Assembly (NCBI GenBank): GCA_029245675.1
Contig: JAQWOV010000005.1
Span: 22,248 to 86,247 of the forward strand
Direction: 5' to 3'
Source of the DNA: Acidimicrobiales bacterium
GTDB lineage: Bacteria; Actinomycetota; Acidimicrobiia; Acidimicrobiales; MedAcidi-G1
Length of the DNA: 64,000 nucleotides
Shown here: positions 35,770 through 44,172 of the stretch, in pieces
How positions within the stretch are numbered: the stretch's first letter is position 1
Layout: each line of letters starts with the position of its first letter
Position numbers and translations under genes: made by a program
Notes under the pieces: model-generated
The model's input: the letters and a program-made list of their open reading frames with translations, nothing else
What the model was told of the DNA's origin: nothing
The model's database searches: none

Positions 35770-37395
35770 TCACTCTTCGGTGTTCATCAATCCATACACA
35801 ATGGAATCCACTAATGCTTGCCATGAGGCTTCGATTATGTTTTCTGAAACTCCGATAGTTGTCCAGGTCTGTTCACCATTTGTTGTGTCCAACAAGACTC
35901 GAGTAATAGCGCCAGTTCCCTTGCTAGTTTCAAGTACTCGAACTTTGAAGTCTGTTAGTCGGAGTTTCCCTAAAGCTGGGTATCGAGTCTCTAAGGCTTC
36001 TCTTAAAGCAGCATCTAGCGCATTGACTGGACCATTTCCTTTACCTGATGCTTCAACTATTTCACCGTCTACGTCAATTGATACGTTCGCTTCAGTATCT
36101 ACTTCTACTGCGACATCATTCCAGGCGCGACTACCGCTGCCAGATAAGTGTCCAACATTCACAGAAAATGATTGGAGTTGAAAGAAATCTTGTTCCCATC
36201 CGGTGGAAGCTCTGAGTAATAATTCCAACGATGCGTCGGCAGCTTCAAAGTGGTACCCGCGGTATTCAAGATCTTTTAATGTCTCTACCACCTCGTTGAG
36301 AGTTTCGCCGCCAATATCTAAACCTAGTTGTTGCGCTCTTAGTTCAATAGTTGATTTACCAGACATTTCCGAAACCAAAAATCGTGTTCCGTTTCCAACC
36401 AGATTTGGATCAATATGTTCATAAGCGTCTGGTCGTCGAGAAATAGCGCTTACATGGAGTCCTGCTTTGTGAGCAAAAGCCCCTGAACCGACATATGGCT
36501 GTTGTGGGTCAGATGAGAAATTAACTAGCTCGGCGACATGATGGGCTACAGAAGTAAGTTTTTCCATGCATTCGTCAGGAAGTGTTTTGACTCCTAGTTT
36601 TAAACTCAAGTTCGCGATAATCGGAACAAGGTCACAGTTCCCAACCCGCTCTCCATAACCATTGATTGTTCCTTGGACCTGTGTAGCTCCTGCCATGACC
36701 CCAGCCATTGCATTAGCTACCCCACATCCGGTGTCGTTATGTAGATGAACCCCAATGGGAGTTCCTAATTGACTTACTACTTCCGAGACAGTTTCTTCTA
36801 TTTGAAATGGCAATGAACCACCATTGGTATCACAGAGAACTAGACAGTCGGCTCCTGCATCGGAAGCCCCTTCGAGAACACGAAGAGCAAACTCTGGATT
36901 TGCTTTATAGCCATCAAAGAAATGTTCAGCATCGAAGAAGACTTCTAAACCTTGATCCTTTAAAAATTTTATTGAATCTGCAACCATAGCGACCCCTTCA
37001 TCTAAGGAGGTTCTAAGCGCTTCAGTGACGTGGTAGTCCCATGATTTACCTACGATGCAAACTGTAGAGGTCCCAGCGGAAACCAAGTTTGTCAAGGTTG
37101 GGTCGCTCTCTGCATTGCCGTTAACTCTTCTGGTGGATCCAAAAGCAACCAATCGTGACTGCTTAAGAGGTAATTCTTTTTGTGCTCTCTCGAAAAACTC
37201 TACGTCTTTGGGATTAGCCCCTGGCCAGCCACCTTCGATGTAATGAACACCCAAGTTGTCTAATTGCTCAGCAATTCGTAATTTGTCGTCAACTGTTAAG
37301 GAAATTCCTTCCAATTGAGCGCCATCGCGTAGCGTGGTGTCGTAAATTTCTACCGTTTTGGGAAGTGTCTTTGAGTTAAGGATTGACATACTCAT
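35770..37395 (-). CDS. cimA: (R)-citramalate synthase
   Basis: CimA condenses pyruvate and acetyl-CoA to citramalate, the threonine-independent route to isoleucine (and 2-oxobutanoate). The sequence shows VEIYDTTLRDGAQLEGIS near the N-terminus, GVHYIEGGWPGANPKD, DAEHFFDGYK, the VGVHLHNDTGCGVANA-type metal motif, and QGTINGYGERVGNCDL, typical of the long CimA group rather than LeuA. A C-terminal regulatory domain (LeuA_dimer) with DAALREALETRYPAL completes about 541 residues. I chose ATG 37395; ATG 37389 is also possible. It overlaps the ilvE end by about 20 bases and belongs to the leuB-ilvE-cimA operon. Confidence 0.93.
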   Translation of the reverse strand: MSMSILNSKTLPKTVEIYDTTLRDGAQLEGISLTVDDKLRIAEQLDNLGVHYIEGGWPGANPKDVEFFERAQKELPLKQSRLVAFGSTRRVNGNAESDPTLTNLVSAGTSTVCIVGKSWDYHVTEALRTSLDEGVAMVADSIKFLKDQGLEVFFDAEHFFDGYKANPEFALRVLEGASDAGADCLVLCDTNGGSLPFQIEETVSEVVSQLGTPIGVHLHNDTGCGVANAMAGVMAGATQVQGTINGYGERVGNCDLVPIIANLSLKLGVKTLPDECMEKLTSVAHHVAELVNFSSDPQQPYVGSGAFAHKAGLHVSAISRRPDAYEHIDPNLVGNGTRFLVSEMSGKSTIELRAQQLGLDIGGETLNEVVETLKDLEYRGYHFEAADASLELLLRASTGWEQDFFQLQSFSVNVGHLSGSGSRAWNDVAVEVDTEANVSIDVDGEIVEASGKGNGPVNALDAALREALETRYPALGKLRLTDFKVRVLETSKGTGAITRVLLDTTNGEQTWTTIGVSENIIEASWQALVDSIVYGLMNTEE

Positions 37396-38296
37396 TCCAA
37401 GATTCGTACTCGGGACGCTTTCCATGTACGACGTCAAAATAAACTTCTTGAATTGCTTTAGTTACGGGACCGGGATCACCAATTTCTCGATCGTCTACAG
37501 ATCTGATAGGAACAATTTCAGCTGCTGTTCCAGAAAGAAACGCCTCTTCAGCGATATATAGATCGCTGCGGAGAATGTTTCCTTGAATGTACGGAATATC
37601 AAGATCTTCAGCGATTTTCCTAACAGTCTTTTGGGTTATGCCTTCAAGTGCTCCTGCCGATGAAGGAGGAGTTATGATCTTGCCTTCACGTACGATAAAT
37701 AGATTCTCTCCGGTGCACTCTGAAACATACCCTTGAGGAGAAAGAAGAATGGCTTCTTCATATCCCGCTTTTATTGCCTGGACTTTAGCCATTTGAGAAT
37801 TTACATAATGCCCAACGCCTTTAGCTGCTGGTGGCATGGCATTTGGATCATGACGCTGCCAAGAAGAGACCATAAGCCGGACTCCCTTTTTTAGGCTTTC
37901 TTCTCCGAGATAAGCGCCCCATGGCCAACAAGAAATAGATACATCAACCTTGCAATCAAGTGGATTAAGCCCCATCTCTCCATAACCGAGATAAACAAGC
38001 GGCCGTATGTAGCAGGAAGAAAATCCATTGACTCTTACTGTGTCAAGAACACCCTCCACTAGCTGATCTACCGTCCAAGGGATGTCTATGAAAAGAATCT
38101 TTGCTGACTGGAATAGTCGTTCTATATGAGGGCGCAGCTGGAAGACTGCTGGTCCTTTATCTGTTTCATAGGCTCGAATTCCTTCGAATACGCCGTTTCC
38201 GTAATGCAGAGTGTGTGTCAGAACATGGACAGTAGCGTCATCCCAGTCAACGAGATCCCCATTCATCCAAATTTTTTCTGCTGTCTCTAATGCCAT
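37376..38296 (-). CDS. ilvE: Branched-chain amino-acid aminotransferase
   Basis: IlvE catalyses the last step of leucine, isoleucine and valine synthesis with pyridoxal phosphate. The 306-residue protein shows HTLHYGNGVFEGIRAYETDKG, the lysine-containing KGVGHYVNSQMAKVQAI region, EAILLSPQGYVSECTGENLFIV, and AFLSGTAAEIVPIRSVDDREIG, all diagnostic for fold-type IV branched-chain aminotransferases. ATG 38296 follows an AAGGAAA ribosome site and lies 34 bases after the leuB stop. It is the middle gene of the attenuator-controlled operon. Confidence 0.95.
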   Translation of the reverse strand: MALETAEKIWMNGDLVDWDDATVHVLTHTLHYGNGVFEGIRAYETDKGPAVFQLRPHIERLFQSAKILFIDIPWTVDQLVEGVLDTVRVNGFSSCYIRPLVYLGYGEMGLNPLDCKVDVSISCWPWGAYLGEESLKKGVRLMVSSWQRHDPNAMPPAAKGVGHYVNSQMAKVQAIKAGYEEAILLSPQGYVSECTGENLFIVREGKIITPPSSAGALEGITQKTVRKIAEDLDIPYIQGNILRSDLYIAEEAFLSGTAAEIVPIRSVDDREIGDPGPVTKAIQEVYFDVVHGKRPEYESWNEYVNP

Positions 38297-38330
38297 TTCA
38301 ATTTCCTTATTTTTATTTGACTGTTATGGG

Positions 38331-39311
38331 TTAACTAACCCGCTCCGCTATTGCGTCTCCAATAGCTATAGTTCCTTGAACTTGAACTTCTGGATCAGTA
38401 CAGACTTCTTTTATGCGATTAGCCGCCTCGTTTTCGCCTAAAAAGTCAAGCATCATCGCTCCTGAAAGGATAGCGGCCGTTGGGTTAGCAACGCCTTGAC
38501 CTGCGATATCTGGGGCTGATCCATGTACTGGTTCAAACATTGATGGTCCTGTACGAGATGGATTCAAATTCGCTGATGCTGCCATACCTATTCCTCCAGA
38601 TACGGCTCCACCAAGATCTGTCAGAATGTCTCCGAATAAGTTGTCAGTAACTATTACGTCATATTGATCCGGAGATTGAACAAAATAGATACATGCTGCA
38701 TCTACGTGGTTGTAGGCAGTTTCTACTTCCGGGTATTCCTCTGCAACTTCGTTAAATGTTCGTTCCCAGAGATCTCCAGCAAAAGTTAAAACATTTGTTT
38801 TATGCACAAGAGTCAAATGGCCGCGACGACTAGCTGCAAGGTCGAATGCAAAGCGGATGCAACGTTCAACTCCCATGCGGGTGTTTACGGATCCTTGTGT
38901 GGCGATTTCATTTGCAGTTCCTTGCCGTAAAGCTCCTCCTTCGCCTGCGTAAGATCCTTCGGTATTTTCTCGTACTACCGAGAAATCAATATTTTTTTCT
39001 GCATAGGTGAAAGGGCGCAAATTCACATATAGATCAAGAGCAAATCGCATCTTAAGCAAAAGGCCTCTCTCGATTAATCCTGGTGGGACTTCAGGTGTAC
39101 CTACAGCACCCAGATATAGGGCATCTAAATCGCGCCATTCTTCAATCATCTCATCAGGAAGAACTGTTCCGTCGCGCCCATATCGGGCTCCGCCTAGGTC
39201 ATACGTGACCGTTTCTAAGTTGACACCGGTCGCGCTAATAACTTTCAGACCCTCAGCGATAACCTCCGGTCCGATACCATCGCCACCAATGATGCCAATA
39301 CGATGTGCCAC
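38331..39311 (-). CDS. leuB: 3-isopropylmalate dehydrogenase
   Basis: LeuB oxidises and decarboxylates 3-isopropylmalate for leucine synthesis; in citramalate-using bacteria it also serves the isoleucine branch. The 326-residue protein begins with [20 protein letters not shown] and contains [32 protein letters not shown], the TLVHKTNVL motif and [15 protein letters not shown] with the metal-binding Asp residues. GTG 39311 is preceded by AAGGAG. It is the first gene after the leader/attenuator at 39350-39446 and is transcribed toward ilvE and cimA. Confidence 0.92.
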   Translation of the reverse strand: MAHRIGIIGGDGIGPEVIAEGLKVISATGVNLETVTYDLGGARYGRDGTVLPDEMIEEWRDLDALYLGAVGTPEVPPGLIERGLLLKMRFALDLYVNLRPFTYAEKNIDFSVVRENTEGSYAGEGGALRQGTANEIATQGSVNTRMGVERCIRFAFDLAASRRGHLTLVHKTNVLTFAGDLWERTFNEVAEEYPEVETAYNHVDAACIYFVQSPDQYDVIVTDNLFGDILTDLGGAVSGGIGMAASANLNPSRTGPSMFEPVHGSAPDIAGQGVANPTAAILSGAMMLDFLGENEAANRIKEVCTDPEVQVQGTIAIGDAIAERVS

Positions 39312-39349
39312 GTAATTGCTCCTTGCCTTTCAACTTATATAAACGTCTT

Positions 39350-39386
39350 ATTTAAATAAAAAACCGTCCACGTTAAGTGGACGGTT
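39350..39386 (-). terminator. Intrinsic terminator upstream of leuB (attenuator terminator)
   Basis: Read on the minus strand, AACCGTCCAC and GTGGACGGTT (39386-39377 and 39371-39362) form a perfect 10-bp stem with loop TTAAC, followed at once by TTTTATTT. This is a textbook intrinsic terminator, but it lies about 40 bases before the leuB start and after the leader peptide, so it should stop transcription before the operon unless disrupted. In the plus direction it has no U-tract, so it does not belong to greA. Confidence 0.85.
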
Positions 39387-39388
39387 AA

Positions 39389-39412
39389 AGCGCACGTTAA
39401 ACAACGTGCGCT
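39389..39412 (-). promoter_or_regulatory. First hairpin of the leuB attenuator
   Basis: AGCGCACGTT and AACGTGCGCT form a perfect 10-bp stem with a four-base loop. On the minus strand it begins inside the stop codon of the leader peptide, and it precedes the terminator hairpin by 2 bases. CACGTT of its first arm could also pair with AACGTG in the terminator hairpin, a possible alternative (antiterminating) pairing; this is inference and was not computed. Confidence 0.7.
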
Positions 39413-39446
39413 AAAAAATTTGGATCACTGAAAGTAATCTGTCCAT
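39411..39446 (-). CDS. Leu/Ile/Val-rich leader peptide of the leuB operon
   Basis: The minus-strand frame ATG at 39446 to TAG at 39411-39413 encodes MDRLLSVIQIF, 11 residues of which five are branched-chain (two Leu, one Val, two Ile). It precedes two hairpins and a U-tract terminator before leuB-ilvE-cimA. The arrangement matches translation-dependent attenuation as known for branched-chain operons of other bacteria. There is no Shine-Dalgarno, but a -10-like TACACT ends 7 bases before the ATG, which would make the transcript leaderless, a common style in actinobacteria. The gene is far too short for ordinary gene calling. Confidence 0.65.
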   Translation of the reverse strand: MDRLLSVIQIF

Positions 39447-39453
39447 CACGTTG

Positions 39454-39484
39454 AGTGTAGCAAACTGCTAATAACACTAGTCAA
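39454..39484 (-). promoter_or_regulatory. Candidate promoter of the leuB-ilvE-cimA operon
   Basis: On the minus strand TTGACT (39484-39479) is followed after 19 bases by TACACT (39459-39454). The -10 box would place the start of transcription at or next to the leader-peptide ATG (39446). The spacer is slightly long, so the -35 assignment is less sure than the -10. Confidence 0.5.
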
Positions 39485-39546
39485 ATAAGTTAAATTGGTG
39501 CCCAATAAGGTGGCGAATTCAGTTCCTACGGATACGATCTCGCCAA

Positions 39547-40020
39547 ATGTCAAAAATGCAACAACTCTCACAAAATGCTTATGACCGCCTCGTCGCGGAA
39601 TTAACTGATCTAACAACTCGCGGAAGAATTGATATTGCGCGAAAGATTGAAGCTGCACGTGAACTAGGCGACCTTTCAGAGAATGGCGACTATCACGCCG
39701 CTAAAGAGGAAAAAGGCAAAATGGAAGGACGCATTATGCATATAGAAAGCGTTCTAGAAGACTGCGAAATAATTGAAGAAATTGACGTTCAAACCGATGT
39801 CGTCTCTCCCGGGGTAACTGTTTCTATATTGTACGAAGGTGACGAGACCCCTGAATTGTTGCTCGTTGGATCCATTGAAGAAAAACGAGATGACATTGAC
39901 GTCGTCTCCCCTGGCTCACCATTAGGAGAAGCTCTTCTTGGAGGCAAGGCCGGTGACATTGTTTCCTTTGAAGCGCCTCATGGAGTTCTTAAAGTCGAGA
40001 TATTGAGTATTGGGAGCTAA
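39547..40020 (+). CDS. greA: Transcription elongation factor GreA
   Basis: GreA rescues backtracked RNA polymerase by stimulating transcript cleavage. The 157-residue protein shows the N-terminal coiled coil with AYDRLVAELTDL, ARELGDLSENGDYHAAKEEK (the acidic tip with catalytic Asp-Glu region), and the C-terminal FKBP-like domain with SPGSPLGEALLGGKAGDIVSFEAP. The length is normal. It is divergent from the leuB operon, and a 46-codon membrane peptide gene follows it by 23 bases. Confidence 0.95.
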   Translation: MSKMQQLSQNAYDRLVAELTDLTTRGRIDIARKIEAARELGDLSENGDYHAAKEEKGKMEGRIMHIESVLEDCEIIEEIDVQTDVVSPGVTVSILYEGDETPELLLVGSIEEKRDDIDVVSPGSPLGEALLGGKAGDIVSFEAPHGVLKVEILSIGS

Positions 40021-40043
40021 ACGCTTGCCTCTTCATCATTTTC

Positions 40044-40184
40044 ATGAGATTTAAACCGCTTTGGTGGAAAATTCTTGTGCTCGTTGGTGGCATTCTTATT
40101 GCTACCGCGCTCTTCCTTTCCGCAGAGAGTTCTCCTAAAAATTTTCAAGAAGATCCCTCTATATCCGGAGTTATTGAAGAATAG
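40044..40184 (+). CDS. 46-residue single-pass membrane peptide
   Basis: ATG 40044 to TAG 40182-40184 encodes MRFKPLWWKILVLVGGILIA followed by TALFLSAESS and an acidic tail ending SGVIEE. A basic/aromatic start, a roughly 18-residue hydrophobic stretch and a hydrophilic C-terminus make a convincing small membrane protein, N-terminus inside. It follows greA by 23 bases on the same strand, so it may share its transcript. No family is recognised, and absence of a clear ribosome site keeps confidence moderate. Confidence 0.5.
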   Translation: MRFKPLWWKILVLVGGILIATALFLSAESSPKNFQEDPSISGVIEE

Positions 40185-40189
40185 ATAAT

Positions 40190-41689
40190 TCAGCTACGTC
40201 GATCACACGTATTACCGGACCACATCGCGAGAACAACACCTATGTCAGATGTAGCATTCGTTAATCCGTTTATTCCGTCATCTTGTAAAATATTGACGAA
40301 ATTGAAGTTGAAATATCCTGTTAAGTCTCCATCTATTGCTGTCTCTATCGCAAACACTGTAGAGGCATCACGCATTTCGGCGACGGTCGATCCGATTCCA
40401 ATGCGTTCAATAGTCCAAATAGATGAATCGATTGCCCACGCACCAGAAACAAACCACTGACCAAAAACCGCGTCAACGCCAGGTGTTCCATCTGCAATGT
40501 CTTCATCGACCATCACGACTTCTAAATCGCCGTAAATGATCCTTCTCACGTTAAGAGTTGTACATAAAGGATCCTCAATCCATCCGGTATCGGAGTCTGA
40601 AGGTCCGATCTTTCCATCTAGTTCCGACAGGACTTCATCGGCTGGGTCATCAAATGAAAGCAAGTTTGGTTCCATCATCCCATCTAGCAGAATCCCGACA
40701 GAAGATATTGTCACCATGCCAAGTGGCGGGATTGTCGTAGTCGTCGTCGTCGTAGTCGTCGTGGTTGATGTAGTTGATGTAGTTGATGTAGTTGATGTAG
40801 TTGATGTAGTTGGATCTTCCTCAATCAGTTCAGTAGTAGACGGTGGAACCGTCGTAGTTGTTGAAGTAGTCGTCACTATCAGATCCTCAGCAAGAGGAGC
40901 CTCTTCATCATTTTGCATTTGGTTGAGAACCACGTATCCAATAACAGCAGCAACCCCAACAAAAAGAAGAAGAAGAACGATTAATAGTCGTGGAGTTTTT
41001 GACCGTTTCTTGGTCCGCACTGGTTCACCTTCTTCAAACACGGACCGTGTCCCATCAGCAATAACGCTTGGGGCCGGCTGCAACGTTGAAGAAGTTAAAG
41101 ATTCCGTTTGTCCGAGATCCTCACGAGTTACTCGGGGTATTGGACCAGATGGAGAATCTCCATGTCGTCTCCAAAGCAACCCGCCTATAACTCCAGAAAG
41201 ATCAGGATCTACATCTTGAGGCCCATGTGCTGCCATCGCAGACCAAGCTTTTGTTTCGCTAACAAATTCCACTTGCCCTATGAGTGCTCGTGATGCTGCC
41301 GCTATATAGGTTTCTTCTTCAGGCCCACCAGCGGTTAAGACCACTAGAACTTGATCCGGTGTTCTATCAAGAACCTGAACAGACTTTGTATAAACCTCAG
41401 TTAAGAGTCTGGCCAGAAGGACTTCTGAGGTAGAAACTCTTCCTCCTTGTGACAAAACATTTTCTTCAATCAGGCTGCCTATTGGATCATCAACTACACC
41501 CAACGGATCATGGTCAACTTGCTTTTCCGCTTCATCCCCAATGAATACAGAGTCATCTAAACCAAGATGTATTGCCATTGGCATTCCGGCTTGATTGCCG
41601 CCAAGTGCTATCAAATCCAGACGGCCATCACTATCTACTGCTGCATGTATAGTAGTCGGGTCAAAATGAATTGCGAGAGTGGTGGTCAT
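40190..41689 (-). CDS. Membrane-anchored protein with Hsp70/actin-like N-terminus and Thr-rich linker
   Basis: From ATG 41689 the 499-residue protein begins MTTTLAIHFDPTTIHAAVDS and includes FIGDEAEKQVDHDP, VLVVLTAGGPEEETYIAAASRA and VSETKAWSAMAAHG, which resemble the phosphate-1 and following elements of DnaK-like proteins, but the domain is short (about 190 residues). A cytoplasmic linker, one transmembrane segment (LLIVLLLLFVGVAAVIGYVVL near residue 245), a Thr/Ser repeat linker and a C-terminal extracellular domain of about 170 residues follow. This gives a cytoplasmic sensor-like part joined to an external domain. The Hsp70 relation is suggestive, not proven; the C-terminal domain is not recognised. 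Confidence 0.55.
   Translation of the reverse strand: MTTTLAIHFDPTTIHAAVDSDGRLDLIALGGNQAGMPMAIHLGLDDSVFIGDEAEKQVDHDPLGVVDDPIGSLIEENVLSQGGRVSTSEVLLARLLTEVYTKSVQVLDRTPDQVLVVLTAGGPEEETYIAAASRALIGQVEFVSETKAWSAMAAHGPQDVDPDLSGVIGGLLWRRHGDSPSGPIPRVTREDLGQTESLTSSTLQPAPSVIADGTRSVFEEGEPVRTKKRSKTPRLLIVLLLLFVGVAAVIGYVVLNQMQNDEEAPLAEDLIVTTTSTTTTVPPSTTELIEEDPTTSTTSTTSTTSTTSTTTTTTTTTTTIPPLGMVTISSVGILLDGMMEPNLLSFDDPADEVLSELDGKIGPSDSDTGWIEDPLCTTLNVRRIIYGDLEVVMVDEDIADGTPGVDAVFGQWFVSGAWAIDSSIWTIERIGIGSTVAEMRDASTVFAIETAIDGDLTGYFNFNFVNILQDDGINGLTNATSDIGVVLAMWSGNTCDRRS
40764..40808. repeat. Five perfect 9-base repeats encoding Thr-Thr-Ser
   Basis: GTTGATGTA is repeated five times without change at 40764-40808, followed by a degenerate copy, and is flanked on its left by GTCGTC-type repeats. 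On the minus strand it encodes the Thr-Thr-Ser part of the extracellular linker of the Hsp70-like hybrid. Such an in-frame repeat can expand or contract without breaking the protein, changing linker length. Confidence 0.9.
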
Positions 41690-41825
41690 GTATTTGAAAG
41701 CCTTTAAAAACTCTTTGCCCTTAGACCCTAGAGGTTTCTCATTAAATTGAGTACTCACTAAAGATATCGAATCTTATTGACTATCGGTAGTAAATATGGG
41801 TTCTAATCTGGCATCATTCATAGTG

Positions 41826-42740
41826 ATGGATCTTCGCCAATTAAATCTTTTACTAGCCGTAGCAGAACACCATAGTTTTTCTGGTGCTGCTCGTGCATTG
41901 CATACCGTGCAATCAAACGTATCTACTCATGTAGCAAGGCTAGAACATGAACTGAAGACAGTTTTGATTGATCGGAGAACTATGGCTCCAACCGCCGAAG
42001 GCGAAGCAGTTATAGAACGAGCGCAACGTATCCGAAGTGAATTAAGAGCCATAACTGACGATATTTCCTCTATGAAAAATGAGGTGGCTGGCTCAGTAAA
42101 CATTGGATGCATCGGGACAGTGGCTAGATGGATAGCAAATCCTTTACTAAACCAACTCAACAACGACTACCCAGCTCTTCGACCAATCATCACTGACGAT
42201 GTGACAAGTTCGCTAACCCCTAAATTGATCACCGGAGAACTTGACATAGCTATAGTCAACTCACCCATTAGTTCATCTGGGATCGACACCCTGCCACTTT
42301 TTGAAGAAGAATACGTAATTATTGCTTCTAAGAATCATCCACTATCTAAAAAAAATGCAATAAAACTTCAAGACCTATCTGATTTAGAAATAATGCTGAC
42401 GCCTCCCGGGACCGCAATTCGAGACAACATTGATCAAGAAGCCGCTGCAGCAGGTATCTCCTTACTACCTATAGCAGAAATCACCGGATTAAGACTTTTA
42501 GCCTCATTAGCCATAGAGGGTGAGATTCCTGCACTTTTACCAGCAAGCGCTGCTTCTGGACATCCAAAAGGTGACTGGATAGTAGTTCCGGTAGAAGGTT
42601 TATCTAAACGTAAAGTTGACCTAGCATTCAACCATCGCATGACGCCATCAACACCCGTGCGTTTAACAATTGAAGTACTCACTCAAATAGTTTCCGAAAA
42701 TGCCCCCAACCAACCCGGCATTCGTGTAACGCTTGACTAA
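41826..42740 (+). CDS. LysR-family transcriptional regulator
   Basis: The 304-residue protein begins MDLRQLNLLLAVAEHHSFSGAARALHTVQSNVSTHVARLE in the helix-turn-helix order of LysR proteins, with the effector-binding domain from about residue 90 (GSVNIGCIGTVARWIANPLL). ATG 41826 is the usual family start; a frame extension to 41796 is not needed. It directly precedes a carboxyltransferase gene on the same strand with a one-base overlap, an unusual arrangement since LysR genes are normally divergent from their targets. The coinducer is unknown. Confidence 0.92.
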   Translation: MDLRQLNLLLAVAEHHSFSGAARALHTVQSNVSTHVARLEHELKTVLIDRRTMAPTAEGEAVIERAQRIRSELRAITDDISSMKNEVAGSVNIGCIGTVARWIANPLLNQLNNDYPALRPIITDDVTSSLTPKLITGELDIAIVNSPISSSGIDTLPLFEEEYVIIASKNHPLSKKNAIKLQDLSDLEIMLTPPGTAIRDNIDQEAAAAGISLLPIAEITGLRLLASLAIEGEIPALLPASAASGHPKGDWIVVPVEGLSKRKVDLAFNHRMTPSTPVRLTIEVLTQIVSENAPNQPGIRVTLD

Positions 42741-44098
42741 TGGAACCAAATCATTCATCGAATCCAGTAGCACTAAGAGCCGGAACAAACAGCAATGTGT
42801 CTTTCAGCCTCTCAACGATCGGTGAACGTAAAGTTATTGAAATTCAAACCGGCGGAGAAAAACTCGGCGCCCTCCTACCAATTGATGGAGAAAATTTAGC
42901 CGAAGCAGCGCGAACGGCATACCGGCAACGGTTGCCGCTCATTTGCTATATCAGTTCTAGCGGCGCTGACATTTCTGAAGGCGTTAGCGCTATCCATAGC
43001 TGGGGAACCGCTGCAAAAGAATTTGTTAACTGTTCAGGAGTTGTGCCAATAATTTTCTGTGTAACTGGACCTGCAGTTTCCGGCCCAGCTCTACTCTTAG
43101 GGCTTGCGGATCTCGTCATTATGGTAGATGAATCGTATGCCTTTGTGAGCGGCCCAAATATGGTTCAACAATACACGGGAGAAGATTTGTCCACTGAAGG
43201 ACTAGGCGGTGCTTTGATGCATGCAAACACTTCAGGAGTCGCACATTTTGTTGTCCCGGATACTGAATCAGCGGACAACCTTGTCGCTGAGATTTTGACT
43301 TACGTTCCTGACAACAATGATGAATTGCCCATAGTTATTCCATGTAACGACTCTCCTGTTAGAGAACTCCCAGATATAGGTGCAATTATTCCGGAGTCTG
43401 CGACGGGAAGCTACGACGTTAGAGAAGTCATCGAAAGCTTTACTGATGATGGGTACTTCCTTGAACTTCGGGCCGAATTTGCATCAAATCTCGTAACTGG
43501 TTTCGGACATTTGAATGGGCGCCCTATTGGATTAGTCGCTAATCAACCACAATCTGTTGCAGGAACATTAGATATCCCAGCTTCGCAAAAGGGAGGAAGA
43601 TTTGTTGCTTTCTGCGATGCGTTCAATCTTCCAATCATCACCCTGGTTGACACATCGGGCTTTTACCCGGGTAAAGATCTTGAGTGGAAAGGAATGATCC
43701 GTTATGGGGCTCAAATGGCATTCGCATACGCACGAGCAACTACACCACGTGTATGTGTGACCCTTAGGAAATCTTACGGAGGGGCCTACATAGTTATGGA
43801 CTCTCGCTATATGGGCAACGACGTCATGCTTGCTTGGCCAACAGCTGAGATAGCGGTTATGGGTGCTAAGGGTGCTGTTGAAATTCTTCACCGTGAAGCG
43901 AACGAAAAAGAACGAGAAGAATTGATTAGTAACTATGAAGACCGCTTACTAAATCCTTATATCGCTGCAGAACGCGGAACTGTAGATCGAGTAATCGATC
44001 CCGCCCATACTCGAATAGAACTAATTAAAGCCCTTGATATGTTGACTGGTAAGCGCGAAAAACTTCCTCGACGAAAGCACGACAACACCCCCCTTTAA
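42740..44098 (+). CDS. Acyl-CoA carboxylase carboxyltransferase-type protein
   Basis: The 452-residue protein has the carboxyltransferase (PF01039) domain pair: VTGPAVSGPALLLGLADLVIMVDE and FVSGPNMVQQYTGEDLSTEGLGG in the N half, and GRPIGLVANQPQSVAGTLDI, FNLPIITLVDTSGFYPGKDLEWKGMIRYGAQMAFAYA, RKSYGGAYIVMDSRYMGND and AWPTAEIAVMGAKGAVEI in the C half. It is some 60-80 residues shorter than typical beta chains because the N-terminal segment is abbreviated. It presumably transfers CO2 from biotin to an acyl-CoA; the biotin carboxylase/carrier partner is not in the window. Confidence 0.85.
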   Translation: MEPNHSSNPVALRAGTNSNVSFSLSTIGERKVIEIQTGGEKLGALLPIDGENLAEAARTAYRQRLPLICYISSSGADISEGVSAIHSWGTAAKEFVNCSGVVPIIFCVTGPAVSGPALLLGLADLVIMVDESYAFVSGPNMVQQYTGEDLSTEGLGGALMHANTSGVAHFVVPDTESADNLVAEILTYVPDNNDELPIVIPCNDSPVRELPDIGAIIPESATGSYDVREVIESFTDDGYFLELRAEFASNLVTGFGHLNGRPIGLVANQPQSVAGTLDIPASQKGGRFVAFCDAFNLPIITLVDTSGFYPGKDLEWKGMIRYGAQMAFAYARATTPRVCVTLRKSYGGAYIVMDSRYMGNDVMLAWPTAEIAVMGAKGAVEILHREANEKEREELISNYEDRLLNPYIAAERGTVDRVIDPAHTRIELIKALDMLTGKREKLPRRKHDNTPL

Positions 44099-44144
44099 AG
44101 TTGCTGAAGAACTTCAAGGATCTTTTTGATTTTTGACGCAAAAA

Positions 44145-44172
44145 ATAAAAATCGGCATTTTTATCTTTTTTT
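44145..44172 (+). terminator. AT-rich hairpin with U-tract after the carboxyltransferase
   Basis: ATAAAAAT (44145-44152) and ATTTTTAT (44157-44164) form an 8-bp stem around loop CGGC, followed by CTTTTTTT. The stem is weak because it is all A/T, but the U-tract and position 46 bases after the carboxyltransferase stop make a terminator likely. The surrounding 44099-44273 gap is very AT-rich and should also hold the citrate synthase promoter; no sure -35/-10 pair was found. Confidence 0.5.

Noticed and set aside
40700..40900. Repeats suggesting a CRISPR array
   Set aside because: Units are 9 bases with no spacers and are part of a coding Thr/Ser linker; no cas gene is present.
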